Shown: positions 16,068 through 24,028 of the stretch, piece by piece
How positions within the stretch are numbered: the first letter of the stretch is position 1
Layout: each line of letters starts with the position of its first letter
NCBI RefSeq assembly: GCF_010731295.1
Contig: NZ_AP022579.1
Span: 186,001 to 250,000, forward strand
DNA: 64,000 nucleotides
Direction: 5' to 3'
Origin: Mycolicibacterium boenickei
GTDB lineage: Bacteria > Actinomycetota > Actinomycetes > Mycobacteriales > Mycobacteriaceae
Translations under genes and position numbers: made by a program
Notes under the pieces: model-generated
What the model saw: only the letters and a program-made list of their open reading frames with translations
What the model was told of the DNA's origin: nothing
Databases searched by the model: none

Positions 16068-16762
16068 ATCACCGCTCCCGCGTTGACGTTGACGACGTCA
16101 CCGGTACTGAACGTGGCGTCGCACATCAGGTATTGCACGCAACGCGCCACCTCGGCCGGGGTGACCAGCCGCCGCAACGGCAGCGTGTCCAGGTAATCGG
16201 CTGCGCGCCACGGAGAATCGTCGGCCAGCAGCGGGGTGTCGGTCGGACCCGGGGCCACCGCGTTCACCCGCACCCCCCGCCCGGCCACTTCGGCAGCCAG
16301 GCTGCGCACCAGTCCGAGGATCGCGCCCTTGGCCGCAGCGTAGTGGGCGTCGCCGTCGCCGCCACCGACGGCCAGTTCACTGGCCACCGCGACCACCGCG
16401 CCGGCACCCCGCTCCACCATGTCCGGCAGACAGGCCCGAGCGGCGTGGAACAACCCGCCCACGTGGACCCGCAACATGCGCTGCCAGGCCTGGAGGCTGA
16501 TCTGGCTGATCGGCGCCATCTCGTAGTGGCCCGCCGAGGTCACCAGCCCGGTGATCGGTCCCAGCTCGGCACGGATCTCGGCGACCGCCCTGCTCACCGC
16601 GGCGCCATCGGAAACATCCGCTGCCACAGCATGATCCGCGCGGGTTTCACCCGACAGGTCAAGCGTGCCGATGCGGTAGCCGCGCTCTCGCAACGCCGTG
16701 ACCACCGCGGCACCGATTCCGCTGGCGCCGCCGGTGACGACTGCGACAGGTGCGTCAGTCAT
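16064..16762 (-). CDS. Short-chain dehydrogenase/reductase, accessory operon gene 2
   Basis: A 232-residue SDR with TGGASGIG near the N-terminus, TSAGHYE after strand 4, the active Ser in VAVASELA and Tyr-xxx-Lys in YAAAKG. The ATG at 16762 is preferred over one at 16780 because MTDAPVAVVTGG begins the first strand properly. It then overlaps the permease gene by 8 bases. It is only distantly similar to its neighbour at 15306, so the two dehydrogenases probably catalyse different steps and are not a recent duplication. Confidence 0.82.
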   Translation of the reverse strand: MTDAPVAVVTGGASGIGAAVVTALRERGYRIGTLDLSGETRADHAVAADVSDGAAVSRAVAEIRAELGPITGLVTSAGHYEMAPISQISLQAWQRMLRVHVGGLFHAARACLPDMVERGAGAVVAVASELAVGGGDGDAHYAAAKGAILGLVRSLAAEVAGRGVRVNAVAPGPTDTPLLADDSPWRAADYLDTLPLRRLVTPAEVARCVQYLMCDATFSTGDVVNVNAGAVI

Positions 16763-18251
16763 CGATGGCCACCTTGTCATCCGGCTGCTCGTCGGAGATC
16801 TCGGCCTCGTCGATCAGCGCCGCGCTCACGATCTGCCTCCGCACGGTGAGCAGGATCCCCACACCGATCACACCGAGCACAGCAACGCCGATCCACACCG
16901 ACCAATCCAGGTAGCGCTGTTCGAAAACCGTTCTGGGCCAGGCGATATTGAGCGTCTGAAGGATCGCCCACACCGCGGCCACCACGGCGACGGGAACCGT
17001 GGCCCGCCCCAGGCTGAATGTGCCGTCGGTCCAGCCGCGGCGCGCCAGCACCACCACGAACCCGATCAGCGGGAACAGGAAGGCCAGGTAGAAGCCGCCT
17101 GCGGTGAAATTGACCATGAGCGAATAGATGTCGCCGGCCACGATCGACAGTCCGAACAGCGCCCCACCGACCACCGTCGTGACGAGGATCGCCACCACCG
17201 GGATTCGCGCCTTGCCACGCAGCCGGGACAGCACGGCCGAGGCCGGCAGCGCACCGTCACGGGCATACGCCCAGATCACCCGCGACGCGGAAGTCTGCAA
17301 GGCCAAGAAGCTCGCCAGGAAGCCGATTACGAACAGCACCTCCACCGGCTTGGCGATGCCGTGTCCCAATGCCGCCGTGAGGGTTTCATACACCGGGTCG
17401 GCCACCGACCCGGCCACCACCGCATCCAGATCCGGGATCGCCAGGATGATCGCAAGACTCGAGTAGGCCACCACCAACGCGATGAATCCCAGCGAGAACA
17501 GGACGGCCTTGGGCAGATCGCGCCTCGGCTCGTGCACTTCCTCGGCGATCGCCCCGGCGCTCTCGAACCCGACGAAGGAGAATCCGATGAACGCCACCGC
17601 GATCAGGAACGGCCCGCCCAGGTAACTCCAGGTGTCGACGCCGGGGCCGCCACCCTCCAACAGCACCGACAGCGAGTTGTTGCGGTGGAACAGCAGCAGC
17701 CAGGTGCCCAGCCCGATCGAACCGATCACCTCGGCCACGATGCTGGCAGTCATGAACACCTTGAGCGCACCGCGGCCGACCAGGTTGATCGCCGTGCCGC
17801 CGAGCAGGATCATCAGCGCGATGACGGCCCGCAAGCCGCCTGACGGCGACTCCACTCCGGCGATGTTCGCCACGAATCCGGCGGCACCGAGCGCCACGGT
17901 CGCCATGGCGATCACCAGCGTCCACATGTACACCCAGCCGGCGAACCAGCCGTAGGACGTGCCGAGCAGCCGCCGCGACCATTGATATATGGAACCCTCC
18001 AACGGCCAACGCGACACCAGCATCGCGAAGACCAGGGCCACCAACAACTGCCCGCCGAACACCAGCGCGAAGCCCCACCAGAAGCTCGGACCGGCGGCGG
18101 ACAGCGCCAGGCCGAAGATGCCGTAGAGCGCGACGATCGGCGAGATGAACGCGAAAGCGAAGGCAAACGCCGACCACAGCGAGAATTCGCGCCGTAGCAC
18201 GTGGGGCCCGTCGGGTTCGCGCGCGTCCAACGAGATCGGCGATGCAGTCAT
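16755..18251 (-). CDS. APC-superfamily amino acid/amine permease
   Basis: A 498-residue membrane transporter with 12 predicted hydrophobic segments and the APC fold. The N-terminal LRREFSLWSAFAFAFAF precedes TM1, and the conserved GFESAGAIAEE motif near TM6 is characteristic of amino acid and polyamine permeases. A cytoplasmic acidic tail (EAEISDEQPDDK) ends the protein. It is the first gene of the five-gene operon, with a good GAGGGAG ribosome binding site, and it probably imports the operon's substrate (amine, guanidino acid or similar). It is divergent from the PucR-type regulator. Confidence 0.87.
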   Translation of the reverse strand: MTASPISLDAREPDGPHVLRREFSLWSAFAFAFAFISPIVALYGIFGLALSAAGPSFWWGFALVFGGQLLVALVFAMLVSRWPLEGSIYQWSRRLLGTSYGWFAGWVYMWTLVIAMATVALGAAGFVANIAGVESPSGGLRAVIALMILLGGTAINLVGRGALKVFMTASIVAEVIGSIGLGTWLLLFHRNNSLSVLLEGGGPGVDTWSYLGGPFLIAVAFIGFSFVGFESAGAIAEEVHEPRRDLPKAVLFSLGFIALVVAYSSLAIILAIPDLDAVVAGSVADPVYETLTAALGHGIAKPVEVLFVIGFLASFLALQTSASRVIWAYARDGALPASAVLSRLRGKARIPVVAILVTTVVGGALFGLSIVAGDIYSLMVNFTAGGFYLAFLFPLIGFVVVLARRGWTDGTFSLGRATVPVAVVAAVWAILQTLNIAWPRTVFEQRYLDWSVWIGVAVLGVIGVGILLTVRRQIVSAALIDEAEISDEQPDDKVAIDD

Positions 18252-18416
18252 CGTGTGCTCCCTCTGACGTGGTTGCAGGAACTATCACGCCACCGTGGTG
18301 CAAGCGCCAAGCAATCGCGGCGAACACGCTGCAAACCCACTGTCGCACCGGGCCCGCATTGGAGGATCCGACAATGCCCGCCGACACGGGTGTGACGACG
18401 GCGTTACGCTGACCCC
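18252..18416. promoter_or_regulatory. Divergent promoter region between permease operon and PucR-type regulator
   Basis: This 165-base spacer must hold both promoters. On the plus strand a TACGCT hexamer (18405-18410) lies 6 bases before the regulator ATG, consistent with a leaderless transcript. CACCGTGGTG (18291-18300) is a short palindrome that could be part of an operator. No stronger site was found. Confidence 0.4.
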
Positions 18417-19793
18417 ATGTCGGACCGCAGCGACGTCGTACCGACCCTGCGCGACCTGCTCGAGTCACACCGCGGGCTGCTCACCCCCGACGACGACCCG
18501 GGCGACCTCGACCGGCCGATCAGCTGGGTGCACACCACCGAGTTGCGGGATCCGTCGCGGTATCTGCACGGCGGCGAGCTGGTCTGCACCGTAGGGATCA
18601 GCCTGCAGACCGAGCAGGACTGCGAGGCCTTCGTGGATTCGTTGACCCGGGCCGGAGCTGCCGGGCTGTGCTTCGGCGTCGGCGATGTGCACGACAGCGT
18701 CCCGACCACGCTGATCGCCGCCGCGTCCAAAGCCGGCCTGCCGATCCTCGTCGCCCCGCCCAACGTGCCGTTCTCCTCGGTGAGCCGCTACGTCGCCGAC
18801 TTCCAGATGGGCGGCGAGATCGCCGTCGCTCGGGCCACTAATTCGCTTATGCCGGAACTACTTTCGTCGCAGCGACGGCGCGAGTCGGTACGGCAGCTGC
18901 TGGACCGGGCGGGTGAGGTGCTGGGCGGCTACCTCCTGCTGGATCCCGACGGGACACCCGCGGACACCGGTGCCACCATCGTGGTCGACGGGCTGGGCGC
19001 CCTGACCTGGGTAGGCAGCGGCGACCCACCCGAAACCGCTGTGCTGGAGCTGACCGCGCGATTCGCCCAGGCCACCCAAGGCGATATCGACATCGAATCC
19101 GCGCTGAGGCGCGAACGTGTCGGGCAGCTGCTGTCGCTGATCGAGCGACGCATGCTGCTGCCCGACGCGCTCCATCGGCTGCTCGACTGGACCGGGCTGA
19201 ACTCCCCTGAACTGACCTGCTCGGCGTGGCCGGCCGGGGCGGGCGCCGTGCTGTCGATGGCGTTTCCCGATGCCCTCGTCGGGGATGCGCCCGAAGTGTG
19301 CCTGGTGGTCGAGGCGGGCGTTCGGGCTGAGTCCACCGCTGAGCTCTCGCTGCCTTCGGGGCACGCCGCTGCCGGGCCGTTGGCGGAACTGGGGGCGGCG
19401 ATCACCCAGGCCCGCATCGCGCTCGACCTGGCCCAGCAACACGGCGGCAGCATCGGCCCTGACCAACTCAGCACCTTCGACAGCCTGCTGGAGGGTTTAC
19501 CCCTGAGCCGCTTGGCTCCGTTCAAGAACCAACTCATCGATCCGCTCGAACGCCTGGACAACGACCGGGGTACCCAGCACGTGCGGACTCTTCGGACCTT
19601 TCTGGCCACCAACGGATCTCTGATCGACACCGCGCGCGAACTGTTCCTGCACACCAACACGGTCCGTCACCGGCTGGGCCGTATCCACGCGATCACGGGC
19701 CGCAACCCGATGAGCTTCGAAGACCAGGCCGCGTTCGCCATCGGATTGCGCGCCAACGACCGCGTCCGCCGCATGCCCGGCCAGCCGGAGTGA
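18417..19793 (+). CDS. PucR-family transcriptional regulator
   Basis: A 458-residue regulator. An N-terminal PucR ligand-sensing domain (about residues 10-130, including ELRDPSRYLHGGELVCTVG) is followed by a GGDEF-like middle domain. A C-terminal HTH of the PucR type has LFLHTNTVRHRLGRI at about 415-430. PucR proteins usually control purine/ureide, proline, amine or GABA catabolism. The divergent position next to the permease-ureohydrolase operon makes it the likely regulator. A TACGCT -10 box just before the ATG points to a leaderless mRNA. The ligand is probably a substrate or intermediate of the operon. Confidence 0.88.
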   Translation: MSDRSDVVPTLRDLLESHRGLLTPDDDPGDLDRPISWVHTTELRDPSRYLHGGELVCTVGISLQTEQDCEAFVDSLTRAGAAGLCFGVGDVHDSVPTTLIAAASKAGLPILVAPPNVPFSSVSRYVADFQMGGEIAVARATNSLMPELLSSQRRRESVRQLLDRAGEVLGGYLLLDPDGTPADTGATIVVDGLGALTWVGSGDPPETAVLELTARFAQATQGDIDIESALRRERVGQLLSLIERRMLLPDALHRLLDWTGLNSPELTCSAWPAGAGAVLSMAFPDALVGDAPEVCLVVEAGVRAESTAELSLPSGHAAAGPLAELGAAITQARIALDLAQQHGGSIGPDQLSTFDSLLEGLPLSRLAPFKNQLIDPLERLDNDRGTQHVRTLRTFLATNGSLIDTARELFLHTNTVRHRLGRIHAITGRNPMSFEDQAAFAIGLRANDRVRRMPGQPE

Positions 19794-19841
19794 CCCGTGT
19801 CGCGGATCCTCCCTGACATCCGGCGGTGGTAGACAAGGGAC

Positions 19842-20222
19842 ATGGAAATCCTGGCCAGCCGGATGCTGATCCGGCCGGTCGACTACCCGAAGTCGGTCGA
19901 GTTCTACCGCGACGGGATCGGCCTGGCCATTGCCCGCGAATACGGTGCCGGCACAGTCTTTTACGCCGGGCAGTCACTCATCGAGCTGGCCGGTCACCAC
20001 AGTCCGACCGAACCCGGGGTGTTCCCCGGCGCGGTGTGGCTGCAGGTGCGCGACGTCTACGCGACCCAGGCGGAACTGGAAGGCCGCGGCGTGGCCATCG
20101 CCCGGGCTGCGGCCGAGGAGCCGTGGGGCCTGCACGAGATGCACGTGACCGACCCCGACGGCATCACCCTGATCTTCGTCCAGGTGCCCGACACCCATCC
20201 GCTGCGCCGGGATACGCGTTGA
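19842..20222 (+). CDS. Glyoxalase/VOC-fold protein (Rv0546c-like)
   Basis: A 126-residue vicinal-oxygen-chelate protein made of paired beta-alpha-beta-beta-beta units. Residues YPKSVEFYRDGIGLAI and the C-terminal MHVTDPDGITLIFVQVPD are typical, and the family's terminal metal-binding Glu position appears changed to Phe/Val. Metal-dependent catalysis is therefore uncertain and ligand binding is possible. AAGGGA precedes the ATG. The position beside pitA and menE matches Rv0546c. The TGA stop codon lies within a 62-bp repeat. Confidence 0.8.
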   Translation: MEILASRMLIRPVDYPKSVEFYRDGIGLAIAREYGAGTVFYAGQSLIELAGHHSPTEPGVFPGAVWLQVRDVYATQAELEGRGVAIARAAAEEPWGLHEMHVTDPDGITLIFVQVPDTHPLRRDTR

Positions 20223-20278
20223 CTCAGAACTGACGCTGCACTCGTGCGAGTAGCGGTGTGCGTGGATTCAAAGTCAAC
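20217..20278 (-). repeat. 62-bp interspersed repeat, copy 1
   Basis: The reverse complement matches 30526-30587 at 52 of 62 positions. The ends GTTGAC and GTCAACG form short terminal inverted repeats. It spans the stop codon of the glyoxalase-fold gene and the gap to the convergent DUF3349 gene. Read in one frame, both copies encode a similar PRTPLLA-x-x-QRQ peptide. Confidence 0.75.
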
Positions 20279-20293
20279 AGCCGGGTTCCGACC

Positions 20294-20602
20294 TCAGCGC
20301 GCCGGTGTCGACAGCGGCCAGCCCACCGAGGCCAGCCGTGCGGCGACCTGATTGATCTCTTCGGGATTCGGGTCCTTGTCGATGACATTGCGCACCGCCA
20401 GCCGGATCTCGTCATCGGTGACCGGGCTGTCGCCGGTGCTGGACCGCAGGATGTCGTGGGTGGCCTGAACCACCTCGTCCTCGGACAGCGACCGGGTCAG
20501 CAGGGCCAGCAGGGCGAACTGGTCGGTGTGGGGCACCCCCTCGGGGTAGCCCGCCCGCAGCCAGTTCAGGACGTTGTCCAGGAAGCTCGTCGTCTCCGTC
20601 AC
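20294..20602 (-). CDS. DUF3349 protein (Rv0543c-like)
   Basis: A 102-residue all-helical DUF3349 protein with the family opening LDNVLNWLRAGYPEGVP and the LLALLTRSLSEDEV segment. It starts at a GTG (20602); the longer frame upstream is the antisense of the membrane-protein gene. It is the orthologue of Rv0543c. Structures exist for family members but no function is established. It lies 10 bases after the Rv0544c-like gene, in the same direction. A paralogue is encoded at 22474 on the other side of pitA. Confidence 0.85.
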   Translation of the reverse strand: MTETTSFLDNVLNWLRAGYPEGVPHTDQFALLALLTRSLSEDEVVQATHDILRSSTGDSPVTDDEIRLAVRNVIDKDPNPEEINQVAARLASVGWPLSTPAR

Positions 20603-20612
20603 GATGCTCAGC

Positions 20613-20897
20613 TCACTTCTTGGGCAGGAACGGGAACAGGTCGACACCGGTGTGGTGGATGATCGTGGTCCGCGTGATCCACGCGATGGCAACCAGGATC
20701 ACCAGACCGACCAAGGCGAACAGCGTCAGCCCTAGAAACCTCAGTGCGGGGTTGGGGGCGTGGGTGGTGCCGTCGGCGTTCGCACCGCCGGCACCGTTGG
20801 AGTAGGCCACGAGCCCCGCGGCGAACACCGCGGGCAGGCCGGCGCCGAGGATCAGCCCGACCACGAGCACCTTGAAAATGGCTTCCAGATAAGTCAT
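20613..20897 (-). CDS. Small membrane protein (Rv0544c-like)
   Basis: A 94-residue protein with two hydrophobic helices (about residues 7-33 and 53-75), separated by a loop rich in Gly, Asn and Ala, and a short basic tail LPKK. It sits between pitA and the DUF3349 gene in the same direction, as Rv0544c does in M. tuberculosis. The conserved link to pitA suggests a part in phosphate uptake, but there is no direct evidence. It begins at an ATG 36 bases after the pitA stop codon. Confidence 0.82.
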   Translation of the reverse strand: MTYLEAIFKVLVVGLILGAGLPAVFAAGLVAYSNGAGGANADGTTHAPNPALRFLGLTLFALVGLVILVAIAWITRTTIIHHTGVDLFPFLPKK

Positions 20898-20933
20898 TGC
20901 GATTCCTTGTGTCCGCTGTGTGTGGTCAGGAGA

Positions 20934-22208
20934 TCAGACGCTGGCTTTGTCGGCGCCGGGCTTCTTCTCGGCGGTCGTTGCGGCGGGCTTGGCGGCTTCA
21001 CGGACGTCGGCGGGCACCACTGAGTTGGTGGAGTGGTCCCAATCGGCATTGACGTTGCTGTGGTCGACCTTCTGCTGCTGGGCGCGCCACCACATGTATC
21101 CCGACAGGGCGACCAGGACCAGGAAGATCAGCCCGTCACCGGCGAGCGCCGATGAGGTCAGCGACTCGACCCCGTGGGACAGCCAGAAAGCCAGCGCGCC
21201 GACGATGCCTGCGGCGGGAAGCGTCACCAGCCAGGCCACGGCCATGCGCCCGGCGACCGCCCAGCGCACCTCGGCACCGGGCTTGCCGACGCCGCTGCCC
21301 AGGATCGAACCGGTGGCCACGTGGGTGGTCGACAGGGCCATACCGGCCGCACTGGAGCTCAGGATGATCGCGGCCGATGACGCCTCGGCGGCCAGGCCCT
21401 GCGGGGATTCGATCTCGACGAGGCCCTTGCCCAAGGTGCGGATGACGCGCCAGCCGCCGATGTAGGTACCGAGGCCGATGGCCAACGCGCAGGACGCGAT
21501 GATCCAGAACGGCAGTCCGTCGTTCTTCACGTCACCGCTGAGGTGGCCGGTGGTGATGAGCGCGAGCGCGATGACGCCCATGGTCTTCTGGGCGTCATTG
21601 GTGCCGTGCGACAGCGCGACGAGCGACGCGGTGGCGATCTGTCCCCAGCGGAACCCGGCCTCGCGGCGCTTCTGCGCGACGTTGCGGGTGATGCGGTAGA
21701 CGAGCCAGGTGCCGCAACCTGCCACCAGGCAGGCGATCACCGGGGCGGCCACCGCCGGGATCAGCACCTTCTGCGTGACGCCGGTCCAGTTGACCCCCGC
21801 CAGACCGATCGCGGCCAGGCCGGCGCCGATCAAGCCGCCGAACAGCGCGTGCGAGGAGCTCGACGGGATGCCGAACAGCCAGGTGAGCAGGTTCCACAGG
21901 ATGCCGCCGATCAGGCCGGCGAAGATGATCGTCAGCCCGGTCGAGGCGTCGATCGACGGGATCAGGGATCCGGTCTTGGAGTCCTGGATCTTCAGCACCG
22001 AGCTCGTGACGGTGATGGCGACCTCCACCGACAGGAACGCGCCGACCAGGTTCAGCACCCCAGCCAGCAGCACCGCCGTCTTCGGCTTGAGAGCGCGAGT
22101 GGCGATCGAGGTGGCCATGGCGTTGCCGGTGTCGTGAAAGCCGTTTGTGAAGTCAAAAGCCAGTGCCGTTGCTATCAACAGCACCAGGACGATCAGCTCA
22201 GCGCTCAT
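20934..22208 (-). CDS. pitA: Low-affinity inorganic phosphate transporter PitA
   Basis: A 424-residue PiT-family transporter that takes up metal-phosphate using the proton gradient. The signature GFHDTGNAMATSIATRAL is in the first third and the second PiT signature includes LVALSHGTNDAQKTMG, with about ten membrane helices. The ATG at 22208 begins MSAELIVLVLL directly with TM1; the frame upstream to 22298 has no such character. It is followed by the Rv0544c- and Rv0543c-like genes. A direct repeat resembling a Pho box lies 85 bases upstream of the start. Confidence 0.93.
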   Translation of the reverse strand: MSAELIVLVLLIATALAFDFTNGFHDTGNAMATSIATRALKPKTAVLLAGVLNLVGAFLSVEVAITVTSSVLKIQDSKTGSLIPSIDASTGLTIIFAGLIGGILWNLLTWLFGIPSSSSHALFGGLIGAGLAAIGLAGVNWTGVTQKVLIPAVAAPVIACLVAGCGTWLVYRITRNVAQKRREAGFRWGQIATASLVALSHGTNDAQKTMGVIALALITTGHLSGDVKNDGLPFWIIASCALAIGLGTYIGGWRVIRTLGKGLVEIESPQGLAAEASSAAIILSSSAAGMALSTTHVATGSILGSGVGKPGAEVRWAVAGRMAVAWLVTLPAAGIVGALAFWLSHGVESLTSSALAGDGLIFLVLVALSGYMWWRAQQQKVDHSNVNADWDHSTNSVVPADVREAAKPAATTAEKKPGADKASV

Positions 22209-22292
22209 GGCGGTAATTCTGTCGGACCACTGGCAATTTTGACCAGCCGGAAACACCTCGCTGAGCTGGGAATTCGAATACGCTCCGAATGA

Positions 22293-22310
22293 GTTCACCG
22301 AGTGTTCATC
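22293..22310 (+). promoter_or_regulatory. Pho-box-like direct repeat upstream of pitA
   Basis: GTTCACC (22293-22299) and GTTCATC (22304-22310) are repeated at an 11-base interval, the arrangement used by actinobacterial phosphate-responsive regulators (PhoP in Streptomyces, RegX3 in mycobacteria). It lies between pitA (minus) and the second DUF3349 gene (plus) and could serve either. A CCCCGG/CCGGGG hairpin (22317-22336) follows. Confidence 0.55.
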
Positions 22311-22473
22311 TGTCCACCCCGGATTGTTCGCCGGGGCGGTTTGCCGATCCCTGAGCGGGCTATAAGTTCACTGCGAGCCAGAGTCGGCGGACAGCACTAA
22401 CATCAATGCGGTCTTCCGGCTCAAACTCGTATGTCCGGAGGAACCTCGCTCGGGTGCATCAGGAGTAGGCACA

Positions 22474-22836
22474 GTGAACGCTTTTCTCGCGAAGATCGCG
22501 GCCTGGCTCAATGCCGGGTACCCCGAGGGGGTGCCAGGGCCAGACCGGGTGCCGCTGTTGGCGCTGCTGACCCGGCGCCTGACCAACGACGAAGTCAAAG
22601 CCGTCGCACAAGATCTCATCGACCGCGGTGAGTTCGATCACATCGACATCGGGGTGCTGATCACCCAGATCACCGACGAGCTGCCCCGCACCGAGGACGT
22701 CGAGCGGGTGCGCGAACGCCTGGCCGCCAAGGGATGGCCGCTGGACGATCCGCGCGACGCCGAGGACACCCTCGACGCCGACGACACCGGCCATCGCAAC
22801 GGGGACGACCCGAAAGAGCCAGGGGGCCCGGCATAG
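22474..22836 (+). CDS. DUF3349 protein, second copy
   Basis: A 120-residue protein whose first 85 residues are clearly homologous to the DUF3349 protein at 20294-20602 (shared AGYPEGVP, LLALLTR-L and the GWPL end). A charged, acidic tail of about 30 residues follows. The GTG at 22474 is preceded by AGGAG seven bases upstream. Its stop codon TAG overlaps the presumed start of menE, so translation of the two is probably coupled. M. tuberculosis appears to have one copy at this locus. Confidence 0.82.
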   Translation: MNAFLAKIAAWLNAGYPEGVPGPDRVPLLALLTRRLTNDEVKAVAQDLIDRGEFDHIDIGVLITQITDELPRTEDVERVRERLAAKGWPLDDPRDAEDTLDADDTGHRNGDDPKEPGGPA

Positions 22837-23972
22837 CCGTCCTTCGCGCCATCACCGTCGGCTCCGCGACGGACGAACTGCTGACAATCCTCGACGACGT
22901 CCTGGCCGGGCGCGGGGCGGCGATCCTGCCCGTGCCCGCCGACGACGAACGTCAGAGTTCTTTGCTGACAAACACTTTGCGCGCCGGCGAGGACATCGAT
23001 GACGACGTCGCCGTGGTGATCTCGACCTCGGGCACCACCGGCAAGCCCAAGGGCGCACTGCTGACCGCTGACGCGCTGCGGGCCAGCGCGACCGCCACCC
23101 ACGCCCGATTGGGTGGCGCCGGGCGGTGGTTGCTGGCCCTGCCCGCCTATCACATCGCCGGCCTTCAGGTCCTGGTCCGCAGCGCGCTGTCGGGCACCCC
23201 GCCCGTCACCGTCTCGGCATCGTTCGATCCGGCCGAGTTGCCTTCCGCGGTCGCCGCTTTGGGCGGTGGACGCCGCTACGCCTCGCTGGTGGCGGTGCAA
23301 CTCGACAAGTGCCTGCGCGACGCGGCCGCCGCGGATGCACTGGCCGACCTCGACGCCGTTCTGATCGGCGGCGGCCCCATGCCGGCCGGGGTGGCCGACC
23401 GCGCGCGAGCAGCGGGGGTGAATGTGGTGCGCACCTACGGGATGAGCGAGACCGCGGGCGGCTGCGTGTACGACGGGGTGGCGCTGGACGGCGTCTCGGT
23501 CCGGATAGACAACTCACGAATCCTGCTCGGCGGCGCCACCGTGGCCAAGGGCTATCGCAACCCGATCAGCCCCGACCCGTTCGCCGATCCGGGCTGGTTC
23601 CGCACCGACGACCTTGGCACCGTGGACGATTCCGGCGTACTGCGGGTCCTGGGCCGCATCGACGACGCGGTGAGCACGGGCGGTCTGACGGTGCTGCCGC
23701 AACTGGTCGAATCGGCATTGGCCGGCCATCCGGCGATCGCCGACTGCGCGGTGTTCGGGGTGCCCGACGAGCGGCTCGGCCAGCGGGTGGTGGCCGCGCT
23801 GGTGCTGGCCCCCGGGGCCTCTGCTCCCGATGTGGCCGAGTTGCGCACCCAGGTGGCGCAGACCCTCGATGCCACCGCGGCCCCGCGGGAGGTGCACATC
23901 GTCGACGAGTTGCCCCGGCGCGGCATCGGCAAGCTCGACCGGCGCGCGCTGGCCGCCCGCTACACGGGCTGA
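22833..23972 (+). CDS. menE: o-Succinylbenzoate-CoA ligase MenE (unusual start)
   Basis: A ligase of about 379 residues that converts o-succinylbenzoate to its CoA ester for MenB. The P-loop STSGTTGKPKG is near residue 65, the RTYGMSE motif mid-protein, the WFRTDDLG hinge later, and the catalytic lysine in GIGKLDRR near the end. No ATG, GTG or TTG exists in frame at the expected N-terminus (AVLRAITVGS). The only ATG upstream, at 22734, would add 33 Arg-rich residues inside the DUF3349 gene. An ATA at 22833 overlaps the DUF3349 stop as ATAG and follows AGGGGG by 8 bases, so start by a rare codon with coupled translation is likely; a sequencing error is possible. Confidence 0.88.
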   Translation: MAVLRAITVGSATDELLTILDDVLAGRGAAILPVPADDERQSSLLTNTLRAGEDIDDDVAVVISTSGTTGKPKGALLTADALRASATATHARLGGAGRWLLALPAYHIAGLQVLVRSALSGTPPVTVSASFDPAELPSAVAALGGGRRYASLVAVQLDKCLRDAAAADALADLDAVLIGGGPMPAGVADRARAAGVNVVRTYGMSETAGGCVYDGVALDGVSVRIDNSRILLGGATVAKGYRNPISPDPFADPGWFRTDDLGTVDDSGVLRVLGRIDDAVSTGGLTVLPQLVESALAGHPAIADCAVFGVPDERLGQRVVAALVLAPGASAPDVAELRTQVAQTLDATAAPREVHIVDELPRRGIGKLDRRALAARYTG

Positions 23973-24028
23973 GCTGGGCCCGTTCCCCGACCAGACAATT
24001 CACTTGTCCGCTTCGGCATGATGGAGAC

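Noticed and set aside
22317..22336. CCCCGG/CCGGGG hairpin as a terminator of pitA or DUF3349
   Set aside because: It lies upstream of both genes' starts in a divergent gap, so it cannot terminate either; a 5' leader structure is possible but unsupported.
22734..22832. ATG at 22734 as the start of menE
   Set aside because: The added 33 residues are Arg-rich, lie within the DUF3349 coding region, and do not match MenE N-termini.
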